From assembly GCA_031841125.1 (NCBI GenBank), contig CM063106.1:7006001-7070000 (forward strand): DNA of 64,000 nucleotides, given 5' to 3'. The DNA is from Acanthococcus lagerstroemiae (taxonomy: Eukaryota > Arthropoda > Insecta > Hemiptera > Eriococcidae). Both the position numbers and the translations under genes were made by a program. Within the stretch, counting starts at the first letter, position 1. The number at the start of each line of letters is the position of its first letter. Below are positions 1-12,302 of the stretch, in pieces. The notes beneath the pieces are model-generated. The model did no database searches, was not told the origin of the DNA, and saw only the letters and a list, made by a program, of their open reading frames with translations.

Positions 1-900
1 GTATGGATGTGAATAGGCGTTTGGAGAATTGAAAAATGAATGAGAAATTCGTCTGTCCTTATATGGTCAGTGGCTCCGGTGTCCGCGTAAAATTCAAGGT
101 CCTTGGTTGTAGTAGTATTAATTTTATAAAAGTAACAGCGTGAGATTAATGTTGAGTATCGACCATCATCTGACCAGAATGTGAGTTGGAAAAAGAGTTC
201 ATGAATTTTGAATTAGAAATGATTGGATTTGCTTTCACCCAATTTATTCTATGCTGAGTCCTCCATAGCGTGTTCGAGGCAAGAGCAAAAATGAGGAGCT
301 GGAAAGCAAAACGCAGTTTGCCCAAAGTGATTTCTCTGAAAGCAAGTGGTCCTATAGTAAAATTCCATATCGAATCCGGTCCTACTGTTGGTTTCCTTCC
401 ATTTGTACGCTTTCTACGTCAAAAAAGCCGTTTGAGATTTCATTTTTCTGCAAAACGCAGTTTGTCCTGATCTCGAAAAATGACTTCTGAAAAATTAAGT
501 TTTTGAACGAACTGCGTTTTGCTTTCCATTCCTCAAATGATAAGGAATGGATTTGAATCGTCGATCAATTTTGTGATGAGAATGCGGTAAGGCTGATGAT
601 AAGGATGAGTTGAACCAGAATTTTGACGAGTAAAGTTGCGACTTCGATTTTTACCGCCACCACCGCCACCTGATCGAAATTTCAGTTTGTAACAGTTGAC
701 AATTATGTGACTTCTTGCAATAATTACAACGTCGGGTCTCGCGGTCGTGATGACCAGAAGATGATGATGACTTATGATCTTGATGTTGACTAGTTTTCGA
801 ATTGGAATACAAAGACTGAAGATTTTGAGTTCACTAAACTTGTGAATATTCCCGCACTGTTTGTTGCGTTACCTCAAAATCTAACGGGCGTGATTTAAAA
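1..900 (-). mobile_element. Ty1/copia retrotransposon remnant (gag end and protease)
   Basis: Read on the minus strand, bases 60-83 encode DTGATDHI, the aspartic protease signature of copia-type retrotransposons (D-S/T-G-A-T-D-H). Further upstream in the element, around 700-730, is a damaged gag zinc knuckle: Cys-x2-Cys (717-728), a His and a following Cys, then a glycine-rich stretch around 645-670. The zinc-knuckle part and the Gly-rich part are in different frames, so the copy is frameshifted. An inverted-repeat insert at 290-538 separates the two domains. Integrase and reverse transcriptase would lie to the left, outside the window. The limits are approximate. The copy is a fossil next to Hsf, probably inside one of its upstream introns. 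Confidence 0.6.
290..538. repeat. Short inverted-repeat (MITE-like) insertion
   Basis: Arms around 300-323 and 507-530 are reverse complements over TGGAAAGCAAAACGCAGTT. A further copy of the AAACGCAGTTTG motif lies inside at about 457-468. The segment interrupts the copia remnant. A target duplication is not clear, so the superfamily is undetermined. Confidence 0.4.
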
Positions 901-1253
901 AAGATTTGTTGATAGTGCATTGTTCATGGCTTTACGGTCGTAAGGATGTTAATAACCAGCTTGTATTTTTATCTTTATGTAACTTTGGTCATCTTCAAGA
1001 TTTTGGGTTTTGAGAACAGGGATGTATCAATATTTCGGGTGTTAAACGTATGCTCACAAACTCGTAATCATGAACTCATTTCTGATGCAGTTTATATATT
1101 GAAATAGAATTAATTCCCTCCTTCATACTCCGAGTGACTCTGTTTATCGTACGTAGCGTAAAAAATTCGTCAATTCCACATTATTTCTAACCTCACAAGT
1201 AGTCATCAGATCGCCTTTTGTTCATGTTTTGAATGTTCCTCTCTTAATTGCAG

Positions 1254-1832
1254 GATTGAAACCGACGCTGCCAGTAATTCAGATGGCGTTCCGTCACCGA
1301 TCGAAGTTAACGTCTCATCCCCCGAGCCAATACCAGCGGCTCTGCTGCGGTCGAACCGAAAAGGCAAAAAACGAATTCAGACGGTGTATTTGACGCCCGA
1401 GCAACGGGTACCGACGCACTTTCTGGTCACGCAGCAAGGAACCGAGCTTCGAAAGTCTCCCGAGTACCTGATTCCGGAACAGACTGATGACCCGTTGATG
1501 GAGCTGGTGCACGAAACCGAAGCCGATGACAGTAGCGAATATATCACGGTTATGGCTGATGAAGGAACCGAAATATTCTCCGATTCTGTATCACCGACGA
1601 CGCTCTCGGCGCCCGTGGTGCCAGACACTTCAACGAAGACAACCAACAAGAAACGAACGCCCACCACCCGTCGAAAAATCACGAAAAGAACCGTCGCCTC
1701 TGCTGCTCCGATCGCACCGAAACCAAAGTCGGACGGCCGGCGAAAGTCGACGAATGTAGCTGATGAAAAACCCGAAAAGGTTGCCGACTCGGTGCGCTCT
1801 GAGGACTTTCTTTTTGATATAGATTTGCAGAA
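1254..1832 (+). CDS. Hsf: Hsf exon (first in window)
   Basis: Acceptor TTAATTGCAG ends at 1253; donor GTAAGT starts at 1833. Codons begin at 1255 and the exon ends in phase 2. It encodes the linker between trimerisation domain and activation region, rich in Ser, Thr, Pro and charged residues. Confidence 0.85.
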
Positions 1833-4800
1833 GTAAGTATAGAGTTTTTGACCGTCTGCTGATAGGAGAGTTTGAAATGAAGTTGAAGTGATAGTTTAGG
1901 ATGGTGAAAAACGAGTGAACTGAAAGCGTGGAGGCCGGTATGTTGATTCGGTTATGATCATAAGGATAGCATGCGAGAAAGAGGGATAATATGCCTCCTC
2001 TCTAGTGATTCTGTTTAATTTCAGTGTTTTCATCAAAAATTGTCTAGTAGACTATAGGATACCTTGTTTATAATTGGAGTTAATACAGCAATATATATAT
2101 TATTTACACACCATTATGTTTGGTTTAGTTACAGCGAACCATTGATAGAAATACACACTCCTGGCTCAAACTTCCCTCCTCCGGCTGAAGAAACTTCTAC
2201 GACAGAAACACTGAATTTACCTTCCAGTCCGAGTAAGCAGCTCAAAGTTGAAATTCCACTGTCCGTTGGGGATGTCATGACTACCATTTTGCCTACAACT
2301 GGAAACATGAACACCGTGAATGTGCCTGGTCGTTCTAACAGTACTAAAGTCAGCACCCTCTTGTCTCCTAATCAGCCATTAATTCAGTCTCCGCTTCCTG
2401 AGTGTTCCGACAGCACGGCATTGAACTTGGGCGCACACTGTGGAACAGAGTTGCCCACTACGGATGAGAAAAGTGCCGACGACGTGCTGATAAAACAGAT
2501 TAATGAATGTATCGATAACGCGCAGAATATGAAAATCGCATGCACGGATAGTACAGTACCGCCGACGAAAGCGTGAGTAACAAATCTGTGTTTCTTGAGT
2601 GATTCACCTAAGTTTCTACCCCCCCCCCCCGTGGGTTGTCATTGTAATACTTACCAAAATATTGGCCAGTTCTAGAATTACATTACCAATATTTTAGCTT
2701 GTATCTCCCCCCCCCTCCCCCCTATTGATGTTCTTCTACTTGTGAATATTTTTTAATAACTGTGCTTTTCTGAATATCATAGGTATGTCGATGATATGGC
2801 AGTACAATTGGACTCGATGCAAGCCGATATTAATTCGCTGAAAGAACTCATGCAGAATGAAGGATTAACGTTAGATGTAAATACGTTGATGGATGTTAGT
2901 AAATCAGTATTAGTAACTTCAATATGACAAGTACGATAAATGTATTACCCAGTCAACTGTATCATTTGTTCTTTTCGTTTGCAGATATTCAACGAAAATC
3001 CGTTGGATTATAATATGCCTTCTGAAAACACGACCGACTTTCACAAGCCAGATGAAGAGAAAGTGATAGGTATGGTTTGAACAAAATTAAAAAGTGCGTT
3101 TGCTTTGAATAGATTTCAGTTCGATGATGAATCCAGCGGGCACAGGAGTCCTAGTCCTTTCTTTCGTAATGAAGTGTACAATTGGAAATATTTCTAATTG
3201 TAGAAGAAATTAGGAAGAAACTGCTATTGTCGTTCAACTTTTTGTTCTAAATTCTGGAGAAAAGAGCCGGAAATGGTTTCCTCTACCATCGCAGATTTCG
3301 ACCAAAAGAAGAAGACCTTCAGCATCCCTACATGTTATTTGAGATCTTTCTTGCTCCCTTAGTGTGAAAAGTTGTTTTAGAGATTAGGATCAGCGCCGGG
3401 TAGCACATTCCATCTAATATTCAAAATCAGCAGCGCAAAGAGCTTCTATGTCAGTACTAGAGTGCTGCACGAGTACATACGACATCGCGTGTTTACGAGT
3501 ACGAATACTCGTCAGACGAGTAATACGATTACTCGTTCGCATCGGCATCGCCGAGTGTAGTATACTCGGCTCTCGCCGATACCTATTACCTAGGTATCGG
3601 CGAGTATAATATACTCTTGGCATCGTTTCGATATCGGCGAGTATGAAAGTATTCTGCATCGTTATCTGCCTTATCTTTTGTTGCTTATCCTGTGTCGACT
3701 TGTGAACGCATAATGCATTTCTAAATGGGGTAAAGCCGACGATTCTCACGATGTGTAATCGCCACGATGTCCGGATGCCGTTCTGACGATTATCATTTGT
3801 AATCATGAGGTTAAAGTAATCGGTGTTACTTTCCGGGGTGTTATACTCGGCGATTATTTATCTGATTACTTTTTACCTACTCGTGCAGTGCTCTGGTCAG
3901 TACTATTTTGATTATTCAGACCAAGTCTAGTTCGTCCACTTGAAAATGAAATTTTGAAGTTGATAGGCGAATTGAAAAATATTTCAAAAATCTGACACAA
4001 TATGCAAAATTACTCCCTCAAATCCCATCCCCTATTTTTGTAGCTAATTCAGTTGACCTTTCCAGTCAAAAATCCGAAGCCGATTGTATTTCTGAGCTCT
4101 CTCAGAAAAGAAAGGAGGATGTTTCATATTCCTTATGATATCAGATCTTATTAATTTGCGCGTCCTCTTATTAAAGCCCCGCTTGAAAAAAAGATACGAA
4201 ACAATATTTTATTTAGCCCAATTTTTAATTACTTTCGAATAAGTTATCCATTGAGCTGGACATACTCCTACTGTGAAGGCTCCACTGGCGGTCTATATCG
4301 AAGAACAATGATTGTTGACTTTTGAAGCAACTCAAGCTGTACTTCTTAACCCCTGGGGAAAGGGGCTAAAATTCTTGAAATAATTTACATGAGTGAATAT
4401 TAGTGATACATCAAGAATTGGGTTCATCTGTTTGCTGAATTCGTTTTTTGAGATTATTCTATCCAACCTATCGAAACCCCTGATAATTATGACTTGAAAT
4501 ACTGGGCTTCTGTCTGCCTGTTTAAAATTTCTCGTGCTCTCTATAACTAATAAGGAAGTCGAACAGGTTATCTGGAGCATAGGTCTTGAGTTTTTTTATC
4601 TGTTCGTTCGTATGTCAAAAGCTAGTTGAAGCCTAGCCGAGATTTCCCGGGCTCTTTATCTGAAATATACGATGATCCATTTTTCTCCGTCTGTATCTCT
4701 CATTCAATCTACCGGTTTATCTATTTATTACGTGGTTCCACCTCCAGGGAAAAGCTTCGTTGCTAGTGTAGATTTAAGATTCGAGAGCCCAGATCTCTTC

Positions 4801-5841
4801 GCCTCTGTACCTCACATATTTATCTGTATACTTCTTGTTTCGTTATTTTTAAACGAAATAATGACTAGGTCGTCGCCATGTTTCCGCTGGAACAGTAGAT
4901 CTAAAATACCTTTTCCAAGAACTTGAAATCAAGTTGCTCAATTTCTAAGAATTATCGGAGTGAATGGAACTGGATGCCGCACATTGTACTGAGGCATCAA
5001 GGTATCGTGCAGCCCTTCGTTTCTTCCCCCCCCCCCCCTCCGGATGATTCTTGATGTATTCGTTTGCGTCAACGAAGGAGTTGAGCCGTGATGCAGCTAG
5101 AGAGCAATGAAATCCTGTGGTCTGTTTACTTTTAAAAACGGAACCTCCACTCCATTCCTTCGCCAATTGAAGCATCGGGTACGTTGCCTGAATGAAATCC
5201 AAGATATTGCAGTGACTGATCAGTTATCTAAAGAATCAGATAGCCATACAAAGATGCGGCCAGCTCGCTGGAACAAAATAAACCCACAATCAGTTATTCT
5301 GCTACTTTTTCAAACTTACAGCTGAAATGGCCGGAATAAAGAGACAAGACCAACAGGTTAGCGAGAGACAAGGAAATGAATTTGACAAGACATTGAGGAA
5401 GCCTGGATACAAATGAAGCGACTGGTCTAATTCACAACTGATGAAAAAAGTCTCCCAAATTCTGACCCTGCCTTTGTCGCTTTCAGGATCTACCGTGTCC
5501 TAATCTTTTATATAATATGAAAGCTTGTTATTTCTTATCAGTCTGCTACTTATGAACTTAACTATAATATGATTACTGGGTAAGATGAACTAATTTGAAA
5601 ACTCTGCTTTCTTACGCCAGACATTAACGTGAAAAAATTCATTCTAGGAAACGAGTTGATTAGCGCACCGTCAATATTCGATTTTACCGACATTTTTCCA
5701 AACGAGTGGAGTCAGCCGAACAGTGTGCTAAGTACGGTGGACAGCGACTATTGCAGTTTGAATACTCCTCAGATAGAACGAAATACGGACGATGCTGCGT
5801 CGTCGTATCCTCCTCCCAACAAAAAAGTCAAAAGTAAATGA
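1254..5841 (+). CDS. Hsf: Heat shock transcription factor, C-terminal part (5 exons, 5'-partial)
   Basis: HSF is the trimeric activator that binds heat-shock elements of chaperone genes. Visible are five coding exons: 1254-1832, 2135-2572, 2783-2894, 2985-3069 and 5648-5841, with stop TGA at 5839-5841. All junctions are GT-AG and the phases (2, 2, 0, 1) join without a frameshift, giving about 468 codons. The third and fourth exons encode the C-terminal hydrophobic-repeat region (residues LDSMQADINSLKELM, then NTLMDIFNENPLDYNM), which resembles the end of insect HSFs (HR-C and activation domain). The first exon has a basic patch (SNRKGKKR) and a Thr/Lys-rich linker. The wing-type DNA-binding domain and the HR-A/B trimerisation coil are missing and should lie upstream of base 1. 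The last intron (2.58 kb) carries a hAT MITE. The assignment is by recognition of the C-terminal motif. Confidence 0.87.
2135..2572 (+). CDS. Hsf: Hsf exon
   Basis: Acceptor TTACAG ends at 2134; donor GTGAGT starts at 2573. The reading frame is open from 2136 and continues that of the previous exon. It encodes a Ser/Thr/Pro-rich segment (EPLIEIHTPGSN at the start), typical of an activation-domain region. Confidence 0.85.
2783..2894 (+). CDS. Hsf: Hsf exon with C-terminal hydrophobic repeat
   Basis: Acceptor ATCATAG ends at 2782; donor GTTAGT starts at 2895. It encodes YVDDMAVQLDSMQ followed by NSLKELMQ, an amphipathic heptad pattern matching the C-terminal (HR-C) segment of insect HSF. Confidence 0.87.
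2985..3069 (+). CDS. Hsf: Hsf exon
   Basis: Acceptor TTTGCAG ends at 2984; donor GTATGG starts at 3070. It encodes IFNENPLDYNMPSEN and continues directly from LMD of the previous exon, rebuilding the conserved LMxxFN motif. Confidence 0.85.
3458..3895. mobile_element. hAT-type MITE in Hsf intron
   Basis: Terminal inverted repeats of 18 bp, TAGAGTGCTGCACGAGTA and (as reverse complement) CAGAGCACTGCACGAGTA, bound a 438-bp segment. It is flanked by an exact 8-bp duplication, GTCAGTAC, at 3450-3457 and 3896-3903. An 8-bp duplication with YAGNG ends is the hAT signature. The interior has no long ORF but many short palindromes built from CGAGTA (e.g. around 3500-3620). Confidence 0.85.
5648..5841 (+). 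CDS. Hsf: Hsf terminal coding exon
   Basis: Acceptor ATTCTAG ends at 5647. Two bases complete the split Gly codon, then NELISAPSIFDFTDIF and NEWSQP follow, an acidic/aromatic activation tail. A basic end PPPNKKVKSK precedes the TGA stop at 5839-5841. Confidence 0.84.
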
Positions 5842-6720
5842 TTTTTCGATACCTTTTAATAACATGAGCTGATCACTAACTCGGAATGAAGCAACGAAGG
5901 CGTTCAAATGAAGTTGTACCCCTCCAGTAATGCTGGGTACTATCAACGTGGAGTAATAGTCTGTATTCGCGGGCATTTTAGGCATTTAACTATCACCTGA
6001 TGCTGACGATTGTCTTAGTAATGTGACGTTGCGTTGGAGGTTGGAATATCTATTGCTCGAGTAAGAAAAAATAATGGAAGTTGATCGATTTCGCATACTC
6101 TGCATTATAATTGTTTCGTTTGTAACGCATCGTTTTATGGAGTTCAACAGCTGAACAAACACAAGTTTATACTTCGAGTACTTTTATCGATTTGCTTTAG
6201 GACGAATGAGTGCGCGCAAGGACACGGTTCACTGCAGAATTATTTCTCCTTTGTTCTCCCCGGTCGTAATTTTCACTTTTACACCGACTACTTGGTAGTT
6301 TCCAATTAAATTTTATCCATATGCCATTTTGCTGTACAGATATTTCATTCATTTTTACATAATTCCCGAACCAAAGAAGTGCAATATGGATATAGTACTC
6401 TGATATTGCACAATTATTTCACTTGAACGAATGTTAATTTCGTTTTGTTTTCGATTGTATTATTGTTATCAATGTGTTCATTACCCCTTTTTGGTTTTTA
6501 ATGTAATTCTGTCTTCAGACATAGTCATTGAAAATTCTTTCGAATCCCTTTGATATGGATAGTAGTAAGCTTAACGAATCTTGTAACTGCGAATGAAATC
6601 TTGTTAATCTCAGAAAATTTTTCTCGCATAATAAAATGGTGTATTCTTAACATCGTAGTATAAGGATAGCGATAAAAAATGAAATAAATATCTGAATAGC
6701 GCTGGACACCCCTTTTTTAG

Positions 6721-6722
<2 letters not shown>
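5842..6722 (+). other. Hsf: Hsf 3' flank, presumably 3' UTR and intergenic
   Basis: No coding signal. The beginning is presumably Hsf 3' UTR. I could not fix the cleavage site with confidence. Confidence 0.4.

Positions 6723-6794
<72 letters not shown>
6723..6794. repeat. (TG)36 microsatellite
   Basis: An uninterrupted run of TG dinucleotides 72 bp long. The minus-strand reading gives a His-Thr repeat ORF, which is an artefact of the microsatellite. Confidence 0.98.
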
Positions 6795-6797
<3 letters not shown>

Positions 6798-7913
6798 TAA
6801 TACCAGCATAATCTGCAACCACATTAGGTTGAAATTACTGAAGGTGGATGAGCGATGAAACACCGCGTCAAAATTGAAATTCATCAATGGATGGATAAGT
6901 CACCGAAGTAGGGCCATAGTCATGGGAGCGATCCACTTCCCAATTTTTCGAAACTTTAAGTTGGTAAACTGAGCAGCTGCAGTTGGCAAGACTAAAGGAA
7001 TTTCATGTTGTACAATTAACTCTCATTTTTTACCGTCTCGTAACGATAAAAAATTAACTGACGTAAAAATATTGAATCCTAGTTCACCAAAATATCTCTA
7101 CGGAATAGCTAGCCATGAGAAATCAATAAACTTTATCTAAGTTGAATTTTAAATTATTTTAATCGTGGAGTAGCGCGTCCAAGAAATGAAATCGTTTCCA
7201 CAAAGTACTCTTCAATCACTAAAAAATGATTTCAAGCAGATAATGCCTGTGCCTAATCCCAATGACCATTCCGTCTGTAAACTTTTCCAGTTTGTTAATT
7301 TTCAGCAGGTAATATTTCTTTATTTCAGATCAATCATCATGAAATTCTCGTAACTTTCCAAAGATTGTTGCTCGACACTTGTAAAATTTAATTCGACTCT
7401 ACGTTTTAAATTTTTAGTTTTCTGAATGATCCACTCAGTGCATGGATGCTTACAAGAACAAGAAATCAATCAATCAGCACTCAAGATCCAGTTACACTTC
7501 TGACTCTAAATAATTGAAAGGAAATAACTTGAAATTTCATGTTTATCCTAATCTTACCGTCCTTCGCTTACCCCTGTTTCATTTTTTTTATTTTTTAGGT
7601 TAATGTGAACGATCTATCGGGTAATATTTCTTCTTTCGTGTTTATTGTTCTGTCCACTGTGTCTCGCTTCGGTCGAGTAATGCGACATCATCCAGTTTTT
7701 GAAGTGAAATGTCCTTCTCTTCGGTTCATTTCTTGTAGATAATGAGGAAAGTAGTCATTTTGAGTTGACATTCTGTAAAAAATTATTCATTGTTTTGTCT
7801 TCAATTTTATCAAAGCTTTCCTAGAGGATTTCGGTTTGAAACATACTAAGTTATATCATGATGGTCAGCCGATAAGACGTACAAAGCGATTAGGTAGCAT
7901 ATGAAGAGCTTAC
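6795..7913. other. Non-coding AT-rich stretch
   Basis: I see no coding region, RNA gene or recognisable element here. Confidence 0.5.
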
Positions 7914-8125
7914 AATCAAAACTACCACGTGTCATTCTACTCTAAGGGCGCAAATAGGCAAAATACTGTACACGGATGCAGGAATAACTCTTTCTGCGCC
8001 TGTGAACATGGAGTATGTAATGTGTAGAGCACATACACAGGCGCCGCAAGAGATATTCTTGCACCCGTGTGCAGTATTTTGCCATTTGCGCGCTTGGAGT
8101 AAAATGACAAGTGTCGGTTTTGATT
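7914..8125. repeat. Long foldback hairpin (about 97-bp arms)
   Basis: Left arm 7914-8010 (starting AATCAAAAC) is the reverse complement of about 8030-8125 with roughly 80-85% match and one indel. The loop is about 19 bases. Shared blocks include GGCAAAATACTG and GCGCCTGTG. No clear target duplication is seen. It is probably a foldback MITE; a transcribed hairpin source of small RNA is an alternative. Confidence 0.7.
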
Positions 8126-11100
8126 CTAATCCCTTCAGTAATTTGATTTCTCTGATTTTTGGTATGTTTCGGTGCATACTGCTTCCTAAAATATCACCTC
8201 TTTGTCGACCAACTCGCATGTCATGTGTTTCTGAAATAAAATAGGCTGTGTATAATAGGGTAATGAAATGAAAATCTGTTTCTACTCTTTTGTAAAATGT
8301 CGTGTTTATCGCTTGGTATGTCTTTCAGCTGATCGTCAATTTACTTAGCGATATTTTACAAAAGGATTAAATGTATTTTATCGTCCGAATGTTACGCGAA
8401 AAGTTGGAAAATGTGATGATTCGTTCTATGTTTTATTAACAATTCATGTAATTTAATTAGGTGTTACCTATATTTCATCCCCCTATAACGTTTCATTACT
8501 AATTGAGATTGTATAGAATATCAAACACCGACACAGGATTGATTTAATTTCGTCACCCGAGTATTGCCATATGGGAATTCAAATCTCATGTTGAATGAGA
8601 GATAGGCAGATAGCATAATCTAAGGTGATATCCATTTGAAAAAATTGTGATATAGTCATTTTGATTTTAGTAGAAGCTAGAAGGCAAGTGAGGAAATCAG
8701 CGACCCTTGGTTTGCAGAAGAGTCATGATTACACGTACTCACTTTGTGTGTGTGAGAATGGACTTTTCAAGATGAACAAAATTCATACGCACGAATAGAC
8801 CTGGGCGGGGGAAGGGGGCTGACAAGCATCAAAATACTGCTGAAAATTTTTTCACTTGTGGAAGTTTTTAATTTTATGGAGAGGAGCTTTCAGAGGACTT
8901 GATGGGCTAAGTATCCCAAGTCCCCCCCTGTTTGTGCTTCTGGCAAAAATAGGTACTATCTGAGCCTTATATTACTGGACGAATAATCTTTTCTGCGCAG
9001 AAATAAAAAGCGATTGTGTAAAGCAACGATAATAGATTTTTTGCTGTGATATGTGTATGCATTGTCATATAATGATTCGAATTATGGTGAACTGTTGACT
9101 GTAATCGACTTTTTTTTATTGAACTAAACTTGACATCGATTTCGTGAAACCAAAAATGTAATATATAATATTAAGTTAACGCCCGTACGTTGATTATCCA
9201 TGTAGTAGGTGATACTAATTTATCCAGTCTGTTTGGAAAACAGTAATTATCTCAATTATGTTTGCTTTTCAATTAAAAAAAATTATTTACTTCGTTTTTT
9301 CATTGAAATTGAAAGCATTATAACGTGATTCATTCAAGTATTGGGGTTCAATTTTGCTTTTCATCAAACGTCTTTGATTTTGCATTTAATATTGATAGTG
9401 TCTGCATTAAATATTGAAATTCTCCAACCAGTTATTGACAGATTCTCTACGGTAGATGTTTTGAATAACATTTTATACTTGTACGATGCTGTTGTATTTA
9501 TTTTTTATTGTCAAACTCGCGGAAAATTTGTACTTACTTGAATTTTTTTTCCAATTGAAATCGAAGAAATACATTCAAAAGATTACCTGATTATTCAAAA
9601 AAGCTTTTCGAATGAACCATTACAAAATTTACCCCCTCGATAAACGGGTCGAGTTTCTATAATCCGAGTGATGAATTGTGATGTACGATTTTACGAGTAG
9701 TTTGATGCTTTGTTGACCTTGGAAAAAGTGTAATCGATTATTCATTTTGATTGTGCCCACTGTCGACTACTACGGACCTATGAACCCATGAAGTAGTGCA
9801 GCATTTTGTATATACTTACTCTTAATATTGTACATAAATAAGTGATCATTATTATATACCCATAATACTGTTAAAAATTAATTACCATCAGTTTAGTTAT
9901 TGTAAATTCACATTATGGTTTTAAGTGATGTTTTTATTGTTGTATTGTACTTTGTGATTACGTTGAAATCATGGTTCAGGTGTATGTTTTACTACTATCT
10001 AATTTTTTCCATGCTTTCTTCTTAAGTCGTGCGAGAAGTAAGTGTAGCTATAGTTTGGTATGCGTTTGTAATCACACCTGAAGTTGATTATGTTTTATAT
10101 TATGGATTATAACTTTGGTTGTTCTGCTGATTGTATTTATTTATTACAAGCTGTATATAATTTTTTGTAATTCTTCTATCTTTTTCTGCTAGTTTTGAAG
10201 AAAAAGTCTCAAGTAATTCTGAAAACTATGGTTTATTTAAAAAAAAAAAAAAAAAAAAAAATGTACAAGAACATATCTTACTATACTTTTGGTACTTCTT
10301 ACGATAAAAACTAAATAATTTTTCATTCGCTTTTTCCCCTAAAGTATAAGTAAAACAATATATTGCCCTTCAATCTATAAAAGAAACGAGAAAAACTAAT
10401 TATGATTACGTTACTGTAGTATCGAAGTAACTGGAGTGGACGTCGATGTTTCCAAACCTTCATTTGGTATTGGTAATTTTTTTCTTGATTTCATTCCCCT
10501 GTGAACAGAAAATCGGGTGATCGTTGTAATTACCTAGGTATAGTAATAATTATCGGAGGTTCGATTTAAGTTAATATCATTTGCAGAGCATCCTCCGACA
10601 GAATGCTTTGGTCGAGGAAGTTCGTCTGTGAATTAGCTAACTCTATTTTGATGAGTCCTCTTTAAACCAGTTTACTTCGCAATCATTTGTTGTATAATGA
10701 GTACAATTTCATCAATTTCCTCTTTCAGAAACTTTATATACAAATAAAGAAATGTCATGCGGCTCGGTTCTCGTTGACAAAATTCAGTTCTTGTTACTGG
10801 TAAGCGGATTCAGTCGTTGGTAACACGATACAGTTTTTATCGCTGTCTCTCTCTGTTTGAATTGAGGAAGGAACGGCTTGGTGAGCTTGTCCACATTATA
10901 AAATAAATTGCCGTTGTTCTCGTTTGTTAGTAAGACGGTTGTTAAACCTTTCCATTTTGGCTCAATAGTAAAGTTCACGTTACTGAGGTACTTCGCTATT
11001 ACCTACCTTTCCTATCTCAAAGTTCGTGTCTTCAGGCCATTCTGATAGTTCTTGTTTCTTTCAAAAATCATCATTGATCATTTTAAATCAAAGCTAAAAT

Positions 11101-11379
11101 GTAAATTATAATTTCTAATTTTCAGTTCCTGCAAACTCTTAATACCAATGAACTATTCATCTGCAAAAGTAGTTTAGATGTTGTCTTTCTTTTCAAAAAT
11201 AAGCGCTCAAATCTTTCTCACGTATTGAATGATTATCAGTATCAGTGAACCGGATCGAGGGGAACGGTTCCCTTTTCTCATGAAGCTGAAGGTACTAGTA
11301 TCATTTTGCTCCGCCTCCTTCCAGTTCCAGCAAAGGAATTCGTGTAAATGAGAGCTCGCTTACAAGAAACGGTGGAGTA
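8126..11379. other. Non-coding AT-rich stretch
   Basis: No coding segment I can support. There is an A-run at about 10240-10260. Short ORFs here (e.g. 9341-9541) have no recognisable composition or motif. Confidence 0.5.
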
Positions 11380-12302
11380 GGTGAGGGTAAGATGACACAG
11401 TGGGGTGAGAGTACTCTATTTCCTCGTTCTCCGCCTGGCAACACTGATCAAGAATTCCGTGATTGGTATGTTGAATGCGTAAGGTAGTTCGTGTATGTTC
11501 GATGCATCATTATTCACTTTGAATGCCAGAAGAAAAATGACTTGTTTGTTTTCCGCTACAAATTGTAATGTTTTGCATGAGTTTTGCTAGCTTTACAGAG
11601 GAAAAAAGTACAAACATTTAACGTTTGATAGAATATTTTTGAAAATGGCTCGGTAAGTAAATTTTTCATATGAAACAATTTCCAAAAGTCCTTGCTCTAT
11701 GTGTTGCTAAGAGGCGGTTATACAAAAATGAGTTTGGGTCTCAAGAGGCAAGAGTGTGCGTCTCTTCAATTTTTAAAAATTACAATTTACGTATAATTTT
11801 TACAACAATTTTTCGTATTTCAGATGCTGTATATGAAAATCTGATCGAAAGCGATGCCGCAGTCGGTATAATTCGAAAAGCAAGGCATTTAAGAACTAAA
11901 AATTGTCCCATTGAAGTCCCTATTATTGAAAACCTAAGTAGGTATCTACCTATTACATAAGTAAACGCGGTAAGTAGCCAAATATTCTGAAAATGAATTG
12001 ATTTTATATTTTAAATGCAATGGTGGAAAATTTTCTAATTACATTTTTTAATTTCTGTTTTCAGCTGAAAGATTGGATTCAGTGCATGTCCTGTAATCAG
12101 TGGTGGCACAAAGATTGTTCAAACAGAAATTTTGTGAACTTTATTTGTGATTTCTGCGTTCAAAACTGATAGCATGTTATAAGAATTTAAGATTATCTAA
12201 ATGTGTTATTTTCAACGTAATTTGTTCAATAAAAAATGTATTTTTTATTGAATTGAAAAAGTGTTGTACTCTTGCCCCACGTCGAAAGTCATCTTACCCC
12301 AG
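11380..12302 (+). mobile_element. pogo-like (Tc1/mariner-type) element with PHD-like finger, internally deleted
   Basis: The ends are inverted: left GGGTAAGATGAC and GAGAGTAC at 11384-11412 match, reversed, AAGAGTAC and GGGGTAAGATGAC at the right (about 12266-12302). TA dinucleotides flank both sides (11378-11379 and 12303-12304). Near the right end, after an acceptor TTTTCAG, bases 12065-12169 encode a Cys-rich tail: WIQCMSCNQWWHKDC, then ICDFC and a stop. This C-x2-C, H-x2-C, C-x2-C finger is known at the C-terminus of many insect pogo/DDE transposases. An upstream exon-like stretch around 11824-11937 encodes DAVYENLIESDAAVG, but I could not join it in phase. The catalytic DDE core is absent, so the copy is defective. 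Confidence 0.6.
12065..12169 (+). pseudogene. C-terminal zinc finger exon of pogo-like transposase
   Basis: Thirty-four codons plus TGA. The Cys/His order C-x2-C-x4-H-x2-C and C-x2-C fits a half-PHD finger. It lies inside the TA-flanked element and is the last exon of a deleted transposase gene. Confidence 0.55.

Noticed and set aside
3481..3900. Stacked palindromes looking like regulatory operators
   Set aside because: They lie inside a hAT MITE with an exact target duplication, which explains them.
6610..6822. Minus-strand ORF with a long His-Thr repeat
   Set aside because: Produced entirely by the (TG)n microsatellite.
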